DNA from: MedAcidi-G1 sp002713545
GTDB lineage: Bacteria > Actinomycetota > Acidimicrobiia > Acidimicrobiales > MedAcidi-G1
Direction of reading: 5' to 3'
Assembly (NCBI GenBank): GCA_964013895.1
Contig: CAXGYF010000022.1
Coordinates: 1 to 30,419 of the forward strand
DNA length: 30,419 nt
The notes under the pieces were generated by a model that was not told the DNA's origin, searched no databases, and saw only the letters and a list, made by a program, of their open reading frames with translations. Below, piece by piece: positions 23,823 through 30,419 of the stretch (position 1 is the first letter of the stretch; each line of letters begins with the position of its first letter). The translations under genes and the position numbers were made by a program.

Positions 23823-25655
23823 TTAAGTTCTTTCCTGCTTTATTTTTTTCAAATTGCGCGCACGTTCACCTGAATCAAGAACTGTTTTCCTAAGTCGGAC
23901 AATTGCGGGAGTTACTTCTACGCATTCATCTTCTGCTATGTATTCCAAAGCTTGTTCAAGAGAGAGTATTCGGGGAGGCGTTAATCGAATAGTGTCATCT
24001 GAGGCTGCTGCTCTAACATTAGTTAGTTTTTTTTCTTTGCAAATGTTAACGTCCATGTCTTCTGAACGCGGATTTTCTCCAACTATCATTCCACCATAAA
24101 CCTCGTCATTAGGCGAAACAAAAAGTGTTGCACGCTCCTGAAGATTCGTGATTGCATGACCCGTTACCTTGCCTTTTCTGTCTGCAACGACACTTCCAGT
24201 TTGCCTAAGTCTTATTTCCCCCATCCATTGTTCCCAACCACTGAAAACGTGACTAAGAATCCCTGTTCCCCGCGTCTCTGTTAAGAACTCTGTTCTGAAA
24301 CCGATCAACGCTCTAGAGGCGGCAACATAATCCAGTCGCACCCATCCTGTCCCGGAATTCTTCATTTCTTTCATCTGAGCGCGTCTCGCTCCTAGAAGTT
24401 GCGTTACAGCTCCTACGTGTTCTTCAGGTACTTCAATCGTTACCTCTTCAACAGGTTCGTGTAAATTGCCGTCTATTTCCCTCAGTAATACCGATGGTTT
24501 ACCAACAGTCAATTCGAAACCTTCGCGTTTCATCGTTTCAACCAAAACCGCAAGTTGTAGCTCTCCCCGCCCCTGAACTTCCCAAGTGTCTGGTCGTTCG
24601 GTTGGAAGAACTCTAATAGCTACATTTCCGATGAGTTCTTCCTCTAAACGCGCTTTAATTTGACGAGCAGTTATTTTGTCCCCATCGTTTCCGGCTACAG
24701 GTGAAGTATTAACACCAATAGACATTGAGAGAGTTGGCTCATCCACGGAAATAATAGGCAATGGGTGAGGGTCGTCTAAATCCGTGAATGTTTCTCCAAT
24801 AGTGACATCAACTATGCCAGAAACGTAAGCAATTTCACCGGGTCCCGCTTCTTTCACTTCGACTTGGGAAAGAGCCTCTGTCAGAGTAATTGTGGCAATT
24901 TTCGCCTGTTCTATCGACCCATCTGTTCTGCACCAAGCTACAGGCGAGTTCTCCCTTAAAACTCCACTTATGACGCGACATACCGCTAAGCGTCCAAGAT
25001 AGGGGGATGCGTCCAAATTGGTAACGTGAACTTGAAGAGGAGCGTTTGGGTCACCTGTAGGAGGTGGAACACTTTTTAGTAATACTTCGAAAAAAGGGTC
25101 TAGATCATTTCCGGGAATTTTTGGGTCGACGGTAGCTGTTCCTGCTCGTGCGTCTGTGTAAATGATAGGAAAATCAATTTGCTCTTCAGAGGCCTCTAGA
25201 TCCAAGAAAAGTTCGTAGATCTCGTCTATTACTTCGTTTATCCTCTGATCTGGTCTGTCTACTTTATTAATAACAACAACAATTGAGAGATTTGCCTCAA
25301 GCGCTTTTCGTAAAACAAATCTTGTCTGTGGCCTGGGACCTTCCGCTGCGTCGACTAACAGTAAAACTCCATCAACCATTGTTAACGCTCTCTCAACTTC
25401 CCCACCAAAATCTGCATGCCCTGGTGTGTCAACGATGTTGATTTTTACGTTTCCATATTTAATTGCTGTATTCTTGGCAAGAATAGTTATTCCCTTTTCT
25501 CGCTCAAGATCCATCGAATCCATCACGCGTTCAGCAACTGATTCGTTAGTTCTAAAAGCACCAGAATTTTTTAGAAGGGCGTCAATAAGAGTTGTTTTAC
25601 CATGGTCTACGTGAGCTATTACAGCAATGTTTCGCAACTCTGGTCTATTAGGCAC
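23823..25655 (-). CDS. typA: Translational GTPase TypA/BipA
   Basis: A 610-residue ribosome-associated GTPase of the EF-G family, involved in ribosome assembly and stress or cold adaptation. G motifs: AHVDHGKTTL (14-23), the switch segment EREKGIT (51-57), DTPGH (76-80) and NKVD (130-133). The domain 5 and C-terminal BipA-specific parts (GEIRLRQTGSVVADRKGKVTGHA) are complete and the length is normal. The start is GTG. There is no SD; TATCTT lies exactly six bases before the GTG, so this gene too is probably leaderless. It is convergent with the enolase-family gene. Confidence 0.97.
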   Translation of the reverse strand: MPNRPELRNIAVIAHVDHGKTTLIDALLKNSGAFRTNESVAERVMDSMDLEREKGITILAKNTAIKYGNVKINIVDTPGHADFGGEVERALTMVDGVLLLVDAAEGPRPQTRFVLRKALEANLSIVVVINKVDRPDQRINEVIDEIYELFLDLEASEEQIDFPIIYTDARAGTATVDPKIPGNDLDPFFEVLLKSVPPPTGDPNAPLQVHVTNLDASPYLGRLAVCRVISGVLRENSPVAWCRTDGSIEQAKIATITLTEALSQVEVKEAGPGEIAYVSGIVDVTIGETFTDLDDPHPLPIISVDEPTLSMSIGVNTSPVAGNDGDKITARQIKARLEEELIGNVAIRVLPTERPDTWEVQGRGELQLAVLVETMKREGFELTVGKPSVLLREIDGNLHEPVEEVTIEVPEEHVGAVTQLLGARRAQMKEMKNSGTGWVRLDYVAASRALIGFRTEFLTETRGTGILSHVFSGWEQWMGEIRLRQTGSVVADRKGKVTGHAITNLQERATLFVSPNDEVYGGMIVGENPRSEDMDVNICKEKKLTNVRAAASDDTIRLTPPRILSLEQALEYIAEDECVEVTPAIVRLRKTVLDSGERARNLKKIKQERT

Positions 25656-25661
25656 TTCTCA

Positions 25662-25667
25662 AAGATA
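25662..25667 (-). promoter_or_regulatory. -10 box (TATCTT) for leaderless typA
   Basis: Minus-strand TATCTT, then TGAGAA, then the GTG start at 25655. It shows the pattern also serves a GTG start of an essential-type housekeeping gene. Confidence 0.45.
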
Positions 25668-25722
25668 GAGGCTATTTAATCTATAGTGAGTGATTGTGAC
25701 ACATTGCATCTACGACTGTTCG

Positions 25723-26073
25723 CTAGACGCCCGCTGCCAGTAAGGCTTTTGTGTCAACCCATTCCAGAGTCAATATGTGAGTGGCCTCCAAGTTTACTTG
25801 CGGAGCGAAACCCGCTTCGTATGCTTCCTGCCATCTAGATGCGCAAAGACACCAATGGTCACCTGGGTTAAGTCCAGAAAAACCATTCCTCGGGGTAGAA
25901 AGGTCATTTCCTGCAGATTTTGAAAAACTAAGAAACTCTTCAGTCATGACGGCGCAGACCGTGTGGACTCCATAATCGTCTGCGCCGGTATTGCAACATC
26001 CGTCTCTATAGAAACCCGTTACTGGATCATGACTGCAATCTGTAAGCTCTGTTCCAAGTACGTTAGTTGCCAT
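25723..26073 (-). CDS. DUF2237 family protein
   Basis: A 116-residue protein of the widespread DUF2237 family, function unknown. Family segments: NVLGTELTDCSHDPVTGFYRDG (about 4-25), CCNTGADDYGVHTVCAVMT (26-44), FLSFSKSAGNDLSTP (47-61) and the C-terminal PGDHWCLCASRWQEA (70-84) with VNLEATH. Several cysteines (13, 26, 27, 40, and the C-L-C pair) are conserved in the family and could bind metal. AGGA upstream of the ATG is a plausible SD. Monocistronic by position, 67 bases upstream of typA. Confidence 0.92.
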   Translation of the reverse strand: MATNVLGTELTDCSHDPVTGFYRDGCCNTGADDYGVHTVCAVMTEEFLSFSKSAGNDLSTPRNGFSGLNPGDHWCLCASRWQEAYEAGFAPQVNLEATHILTLEWVDTKALLAAGV

Positions 26074-26210
26074 TGTTTTTTCCTGTCGTCATAAAGGTTG
26101 GAAAGTTTAAATGTACAACCGTTTGACGAGAAATAACATTTGCTAGAAAGTATTAGACAAAGAAACTAAAAGAGAGTTAATCGAAACGACGCCAGAACAG
26201 CAGACGTGTA

Positions 26211-26429
26211 TCAGGCTACTGTTGGGCAAACTCCTGAGTTGGGTACACCCATTTGTATCAGTCTGTTTACGTAGTTACTTGTAGAAGTATTCCAAGACTC
26301 ATCTTCTACTATCACGGTTGCACTGGCATCCGCTTCTGGAGCTGTAGTTACAGAATTTGATCCGGAAACCAGACCGGTTGCAACTAAAGCAAGTGTTACT
26401 GACATGAGTACTGCGGTGTATCTTTTCAT
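26211..26429 (-). CDS. Small secreted peptide, unrecognised
   Basis: A 72-residue protein with a clear Sec signal: MKRYTA, then a hydrophobic core SVTLALVATGLVSG, with cleavage likely near residue 24-27. The mature part, under 50 residues, is Thr/Ser/Glu-rich, then SNYVNRLIQMGVPNSGV and a single Cys four residues from the end. I recognise no family. Support for it being real: a signal peptide, and a perfect leaderless arrangement with TAAAAT six bases before the ATG. The single Cys near the C-terminus could allow disulfide dimerisation or attachment. Confidence 0.6.
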   Translation of the reverse strand: MKRYTAVLMSVTLALVATGLVSGSNSVTTAPEADASATVIVEDESWNTSTSNYVNRLIQMGVPNSGVCPTVA

Positions 26430-26435
26430 GCAGCT

Positions 26436-26441
26436 ATTTTA
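26436..26441 (-). promoter_or_regulatory. -10 box (TAAAAT) for the secreted peptide gene
   Basis: Minus-strand TAAAAT, then AGCTGC, then the ATG at 26429. Transcription should start at or beside the start codon. Confidence 0.5.
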
Positions 26442-26579
26442 CTTCACTGACCTAGTACATAACTCTGAACGTGATCCACGTCATAGGTGATAAGTGTCAC
26501 TCTCAGATACCGATTTTAAGCCTCAAGATTTTTTCTCGTGTGTATATGTTGTAAGAAGCTAACAGAAAGGCGACCAGCA

Positions 26580-26948
26580 GTGCAGTTGAAAAATTTTGAA
26601 GTTATTGGGATCTACAACGCTGATGCTGGCCTGCGGGGAGAACTTAAATACTTGACACGCAAAGCCGTGAAAAATGAGACCTGTGATCTTTGCGATTTGA
26701 CCCACGGTTGGAATCCATTTGGAAAAAGAAAATGGAAGAAAGCCTTAGCGAAATCAGGAATCGGTATTACATTCCTCCATCGAAATCAGGCTTCAAACAA
26801 TCATAAAAAAGCATCCGGACTTTTACCGGCAATAATTTCTAACATTACTGGTGAATGGGAATGCCTTGTCAGCAATGCTGCTCTGAAACAATACAAAAAT
26901 AATCCAGAAGAAATAATTAGAATAATCAACAACATTCAAGTTGATTAG
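26580..26948 (+). CDS. Hypothetical protein with IYNAD...CDLCDLTHG motif
   Basis: A 122-residue protein (136 if an upstream GTG at 26538 is used). Near the N-terminus are VIGIYNADAGLRGELKYL and then CDLCDLTHGW, about 20 residues apart, followed by a Lys-rich segment, an HLNQ-like hydrophobic strand, and LLPAIISNITGEWECLVS. I recall similar IYNAD/CxLCDxTHG proteins among bacterial hypotheticals, without a function; the CxxC and His could bind metal or be redox-active. GTG at 26580, nine bases after AAAGG, is my preferred start because the first residues from 26538 are Cys-rich and lie outside the conserved part. Convergent with the isochorismatase gene. Confidence 0.68.
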   Translation: MQLKNFEVIGIYNADAGLRGELKYLTRKAVKNETCDLCDLTHGWNPFGKRKWKKALAKSGIGITFLHRNQASNNHKKASGLLPAIISNITGEWECLVSNAALKQYKNNPEEIIRIINNIQVD

Positions 26949-27021
26949 TCGACCAGTTTCATCTTGCAAATGCAACTATTCGCGTTTGAATTTTCAACGT
27001 TGCCTAGTCATCAAAAGATAA

Positions 27022-27696
27022 TCAGGGAAGTATTTGAAGAAAATCGTAACTTTCTGCGGTTGCGCCTAATGGATTTATTTTGAACGATTGATTTGTTGTC
27101 TCAGTAAGTTCTTCGAATACGTCGGCAACACAGTCTGTTAGCACCAAACAGTCATATCCTCTATCGTTGGCTTCCCTAAGAGTAGAACTGACACAACATC
27201 CCGCCGTAATTCCCATGATTACCAGTAGGTCTATACCGCGACTACGTAGTCTCAAATCTAGATCAGTAGCGTAAAAAGCTCCTTGGCCTGGTTTGTTCAC
27301 TACCCAGTCATCAGAGTGCGGATACACATCTTCAACTATGTCCCAACCAGGTTCCCCCTGAATCAGAAGACGTCCATAACGACCCTCACGTCCCATGGGA
27401 TGTCCACGTTCAATGGCTCTTAAAATCTTAGTTTCTGGGCAATCAGATAAATCAGGATGAAAGCCTTCTCGAGTATGAACTATTTGAATTCCCTTATTGC
27501 GAGAAACTTCCAATACCTGAGAAACTGGTTCTAAAACTGACCGCATATGAGCTGTATCAAGTCCGAGATCGGCGAAATAACCATCTGGAGCACAGTAATC
27601 AACTTGAAAATCAATACTTAAAAGCGCACAACGGGTAACGTCAAATTCGCCCACGATTGGCCACGGGTACTGCTCAGTCGATATTTTCACTGACAT
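27022..27696 (-). CDS. Isochorismatase-family cysteine hydrolase (biuret-hydrolase-like)
   Basis: A 224-residue amidase of the isochorismatase-like family. The catalytic triad is Asp29 (LLSIDFQVDY), Lys135 (VVNKPGQGAFYATDL) and Cys168 (GITAGCCVSSTLREANDRG). HTREGFHPDLSD (74-85), a GRLLIQGEPGWDI stretch and CLVLTDC resemble the biuret hydrolase / peroxyureidoacrylate amidohydrolase branch, so ureide or biuret-like nitrogen compounds are possible substrates. No other ureide genes are near. No SD; TAAGAT is exactly six bases before the ATG. Confidence 0.88.
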   Translation of the reverse strand: MSVKISTEQYPWPIVGEFDVTRCALLSIDFQVDYCAPDGYFADLGLDTAHMRSVLEPVSQVLEVSRNKGIQIVHTREGFHPDLSDCPETKILRAIERGHPMGREGRYGRLLIQGEPGWDIVEDVYPHSDDWVVNKPGQGAFYATDLDLRLRSRGIDLLVIMGITAGCCVSSTLREANDRGYDCLVLTDCVADVFEELTETTNQSFKINPLGATAESYDFLQILP

Positions 27697-27702
27697 TACT
27701 GA

Positions 27703-27708
27703 ATCTTA
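27703..27708 (-). promoter_or_regulatory. -10 box (TAAGAT) for the isochorismatase-family gene
   Basis: Minus-strand TAAGAT, then TCAGTA, then the ATG at 27696, in the 119-base gap upstream of the gene. A TTGACC further upstream in the gap lacks the right spacing to this box. Confidence 0.5.
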
Positions 27709-27815
27709 CATTTGCGCAAAGATAAATCAAGTAAGCAATAGACAGAATTAAGTCCGGTCAAGGACGACTCCAACACACATTAAACTTAATTGGTAAAGGT
27801 CATACTACTAAATCA

Positions 27816-29750
27816 CTACTCTGGCGTCTGCGCGAAAAAGACCTCTACATCATCAATGTTTTTAGTCACCGGCATACCTGGCAAAGCATCTAGAAACTTG
27901 TGTCCATAGTCAGAACGGGTCATTCTTGGATCCAGAACTGCAACGACTCCCGAGTCATCTTTTTTCCTGATTAATCGACCTGTTGCCTGAACAACTCTTA
28001 AAACGCCAATAGGTAGCTCAATATTTCTCCACCCGAAGCTGTGTGTAATTAAAGATGATTGCTCTGACCATGCTTTTATGAGGAACTCAGTTGGTCCTGG
28101 AAAAGGAATCCTGTTTACGATTACGAGACTTAATGCTGGACCTGGAATGTCTACGCCCTGAAAAAATGTTCTTGTGCCAAATAGGCACGAAGTTTCATCT
28201 GCAGCAAACTCTCGTAAAAGTTCTTTTGCAGATCTATCACCCTGCATGAATATGGGCAGATCGAATCGTGTACGCATTTCTTTAGTTACTCGCTGCAGTT
28301 CAGTACGACTTGTAAAAAGGCATAAGGTTCGACCGCCGGCTAGTGAGATAAGCTTTTCGGTTTCGCTTAACACCAACTCTTGCCACCTAGTCGTGTCTTT
28401 ACTTGGATCTGGCATATCAGGGCAATAAATAAGGCCTTGCTTAGCGTAATTAAAAGGGCTTTCTATTCGCAGTGGGTTTCCATCATCAATCGGAACCCCT
28501 AAACGATCTATGAGATTTGTTTGAATCGTTGCACTTGTTAGTACAGCCTGTTTTTGTTCCCAGAGGTGCTCTTTTAGATTCATTGAGACGTCTAAAGGTG
28601 AAATATTCAGTTCAGGTTTACCTCGGTCGTTGAATTCAATCCATGCAACATGAGAAAGAGTTGGTCCGGAGTTTAGAAATAATATGACCGCACGTATATC
28701 TTCAAGTAAAGAGTCTGCGGCATTCGCAACTCTTAACTTTGTACGTTCTTCGTTACTTGTGCTTCTAACTAGGTGATTTAGTCGTTCCACTCGACTCTCA
28801 GCTAATTCGAGTGTTTTTAAAATGTCGGCGGCGTTGGAAGTGCGAACCCAGTGTCCTTCGTGCTGGGTCATATTTTTAGTTAACAATTCTGCTAGTTCAG
28901 TAATGTTTGTTATTGCATCAAGGTTTTCTTCTTTTAAGATTCTTTTTGATTGAGCGGCTAACCATTCGAAACGTCCAGAACTTAAAGTAATTGACCAAGC
29001 TCTTGTAAAAGAGGTTTCCATTTCATGCGCTTCATCTATTACTACGTGTTCGTGAGGTCCTACTAAATGACCACCTATTGCTAAATCAAGCGCATAAAGA
29101 GCATGGTTCGTAACTATCACATCTGCCTGAGATGATTTCTCTCTGGATTTAACGGCAAAGCAAGAATCATAAAAAGGGCATTTTTCTTTACCGAAGCATT
29201 CTTTTCGTGTCACACTCATTGAGTCCCATGTTGAATTTTTAACGGAAAATGTGATGTCGCTTCGGTCGCCAGTTATTGTAGTTTTACTCCATTCAATTAT
29301 TTTATCGATTTCATCAAAGTCGTTGTCAGCGAAAAAAGACTCTTGCCTTCCATTTGATTTTGACTTCTCTGCCGCGTCAACTCGCTCATTACACAAATAA
29401 TTTGACCAACCTTTTATAAGTAAAAAGTTGAATGCTCTATTCTGATCCGATTCAATATGTTTTTTGAGAAGCGGCAAGTCGCTTTTCAACATCTGATCTT
29501 GCAAGGCCTTCGTGTAAGTAGCAACTACTACTCGCTTTTCTTTTAACGCATAGGGAAATAGATAAGCGAGAGTTTTGCCAGTTCCAGTTCCTGCCTCAAC
29601 AACTAAATGTTCATTATTCTCTATTGAAGAGTCAACTGCTAAAGCCATGCCAGTCTGACCTGGGCGTTCTTCACTGTTTTCAATATTGGATGCAAGCAAC
29701 TGAAGAGAGGTAACAAGTTTTTCGTTATACACCTCAATAGGATGACACAC
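27816..29750 (-). CDS. DinG/XPD-type Fe-S ATP-dependent DNA helicase
   Basis: A 644-residue superfamily 2 helicase that unwinds DNA 5' to 3' during repair or resolves R-loops. RPGQTGMALAV (29-39) resembles the DinG/YoaA Q-like entry; Walker A is AGTGTGKT (53-60); four cysteines, Cys120, Cys185, Cys191 and Cys197, are spaced as the [4Fe-4S] ligands of the XPD/DinG group; the DEAH box is at 239-242; near the C-terminus are GTRTFFQGVDIPG and the motif VI segment QATGRLIRKKDD. The length suits an actinobacterial DinG-like protein without an exonuclease domain. The start is GTG; TATGAC seven bases upstream is only a partial -10 match. Confidence 0.93.
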   Translation of the reverse strand: MCHPIEVYNEKLVTSLQLLASNIENSEERPGQTGMALAVDSSIENNEHLVVEAGTGTGKTLAYLFPYALKEKRVVVATYTKALQDQMLKSDLPLLKKHIESDQNRAFNFLLIKGWSNYLCNERVDAAEKSKSNGRQESFFADNDFDEIDKIIEWSKTTITGDRSDITFSVKNSTWDSMSVTRKECFGKEKCPFYDSCFAVKSREKSSQADVIVTNHALYALDLAIGGHLVGPHEHVVIDEAHEMETSFTRAWSITLSSGRFEWLAAQSKRILKEENLDAITNITELAELLTKNMTQHEGHWVRTSNAADILKTLELAESRVERLNHLVRSTSNEERTKLRVANAADSLLEDIRAVILFLNSGPTLSHVAWIEFNDRGKPELNISPLDVSMNLKEHLWEQKQAVLTSATIQTNLIDRLGVPIDDGNPLRIESPFNYAKQGLIYCPDMPDPSKDTTRWQELVLSETEKLISLAGGRTLCLFTSRTELQRVTKEMRTRFDLPIFMQGDRSAKELLREFAADETSCLFGTRTFFQGVDIPGPALSLVIVNRIPFPGPTEFLIKAWSEQSSLITHSFGWRNIELPIGVLRVVQATGRLIRKKDDSGVVAVLDPRMTRSDYGHKFLDALPGMPVTKNIDDVEVFFAQTPE

Positions 29751-29947
29751 TTTTTAAGTCATACAGTGGGGAGTTCAGGTAAAAACAGAGAATAAACCCT
29801 ATAAACGGAGGTCTTTTTAAAGCAGAACAGGGAGAACCATCCCAGACAATTAACTATCTCCACACCCCCAATTTCTTATCAACGACAGACACTGTTGCCC
29901 TTACAGCCATATATGGAGAGCATCTTTTCCAATTACAAATGCACAAT
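29751..29947. other. Intergenic region without a visible gene
   Basis: This 197-base gap separates the helicase start from the end of the DUF971 gene. Neither strand gives an ORF with coding character. It should hold the helicase promoter. I see no clear hairpin with a T-run and no tRNA-like fold. Confidence 0.5.
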
Positions 29948-30280
29948 TCATGGAAGATCCGGTCCACTATGCAAATAAGATTCTGCAAATTCTCTTAAAA
30001 ACTGAAAAGAGTATATTCCCGCATTGTGCCCGTCGTTCCAAGTAATGTTCACACCCCAAGATCCATGAAATTGTGCATCTTGTATAGAAAGTTTTTGAGA
30101 ACCTTCAGATTGTGGCCAAGCTGCTTTCCCTCGCTCACGCAATGAGCGACACATAGCACAAGGGCAAATTAGTCTCAAAGTCATTAAATCAATTTCCGCG
30201 AAGTAGTTGTCGGCGAAAGTAACCTTGATACCCACAGTTCGTTCAACTGCGAGTTCAACTACGTCGTACTTGTCATCCAT
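29948..30280 (-). CDS. DUF971 (gamma-butyrobetaine hydroxylase-like N-terminal) domain protein
   Basis: A 110-residue single-domain DUF971 protein. VVELAVERTVGIKVTFADNYFAEIDLMTLRLICPCAMCRS carries the family pattern, with the C-P-C-A-x-C cluster at about 39-44, and IQDAQFHGSWGVNITWNDGHNAGIYSFQFLRE (67-98) matches the rest. In eukaryotic gamma-butyrobetaine hydroxylase the domain binds zinc and is N-terminal; stand-alone bacterial forms are found near iron-sulfur or helicase genes, and their role is not settled. TAATGA six bases before the ATG is a near match to the leaderless pattern. Confidence 0.88.
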   Translation of the reverse strand: MDDKYDVVELAVERTVGIKVTFADNYFAEIDLMTLRLICPCAMCRSLRERGKAAWPQSEGSQKLSIQDAQFHGSWGVNITWNDGHNAGIYSFQFLREFAESYLHSGPDLP

Positions 30281-30368
30281 TGTTAATCATTACTTAAAGC
30301 TGGTGAATATACACTTTCAGAGAGCTTTTAATCGAATTACCCCGTTCGTAGATTCGAACCTAGGTTTT

Positions 30369-30419
30369 TGGTGTCGGAGGGGGGACTTGAACGCCCACAG
30401 TGTTGTTCCAATTCACAAC
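30369..30419 (-). tRNA. tRNA, 3' part only (probably tRNA-Leu)
   Basis: On the minus strand the right edge contains a T-arm with loop TTCAAGT flanked by GGGCG and CCCCC (one mismatch), the acceptor 3' strand CTCCGAC, discriminator A and an encoded CCA ending at 30369. The GTGGGxGTTCAAGTCCCCCCTC context, the A discriminator and the extra bases before the T-arm (a long variable arm) fit tRNA-Leu. The anticodon and 5' half lie outside the window, so the isotype is not proven. Confidence 0.72.

Noticed and set aside
30337..30364. Second tRNA T-arm-like sequence next to the tRNA 3' end
   Set aside because: GGTTCGAAT looks like a T-loop, but the flanking bases do not form a five-pair stem and no acceptor or CCA follows; GTTCG/CGAAC is probably a short hairpin.
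1..30419. CRISPR arrays, insertion sequences, prophage
   Set aside because: No regularly spaced repeats, transposase, integrase or phage structural genes were seen; codon use and gene order look like an ordinary compact chromosome.

Overview
The window looks like a piece of a low-to-moderate GC, gene-dense genome from the Actinomycetota, probably a marine or freshwater Acidimicrobiia-like lineage. The evidence is the actinobacterial family content (a DUF3151 protein, a DUF4193-like acidic zinc-ribbon protein, a tandem ThyX-like protein, lipoproteins with Ser/Thr/Ala-rich linkers), a SAM-I/IV-type riboswitch in front of metY, common GTG/TTG starts, and many genes that appear to be transcribed leaderless. 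The lineage is inferred from family content; no rRNA or complete marker set is present. Packing is tight: convergent genes end 0-8 bases apart or overlap, and no gene-free stretch exceeds about 250 bases.

Layout. 1-170: 5' end of a lipoprotein on the minus strand. 262-2251: a conserved-looking hypothetical with a basic linker, then a crotonase (+). 2260-7859: a minus-strand run read from a riboswitch leader: metY, an M20 amidohydrolase, a tandem ThyX-like protein, an acidic zinc-ribbon protein, a GNAT acetyltransferase without a normal start codon, and a NUDIX hydrolase. 7861-8040: SD-masking hairpin, SAM-I/IV-type aptamer and promoter for metY. 8100-14012 (+): an XPB-like SF2 helicase, a PhyH-family dioxygenase, a small ABM-like protein and a 1007-residue lipoprotein joining an HNH nuclease, a PHB-depolymerase/feruloyl-type esterase and a GH43 arabinanase-like propeller. 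14117-15947: a zinc alcohol dehydrogenase (-) and an ALKBH2-like DNA repair dioxygenase (+).

15949-20354 (-) is one tight operon: ferritin-like protein, larE, larB, larC, DUF3151, DUF3445 (heme-dependent N-demethylase family). It encodes the complete nickel-pincer nucleotide cofactor pathway, but no larA-type apoenzyme lies in the window. 20469-25655: an M24 metallopeptidase (+), a fatty-acid desaturase/hydroxylase (-), an enolase-superfamily enzyme (+) and the translational GTPase TypA (-). 25723-30280: DUF2237, a small secreted peptide, a CxxC protein of unknown role, a biuret-hydrolase-like isochorismatase, a DinG/XPD-type Fe-S helicase and a DUF971 protein. The 3' part of a tRNA (probably tRNA-Leu) enters from the right edge.

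The most notable items are the three-enzyme lipoprotein, the riboswitch with its visible pseudoknot and SD-masking stem, the lar operon without larA, the ThyX-like protein whose signature is split between its two halves, the GNAT gene lacking ATG/GTG/TTG, and a recurring TANNNT box placed six bases before start codons.
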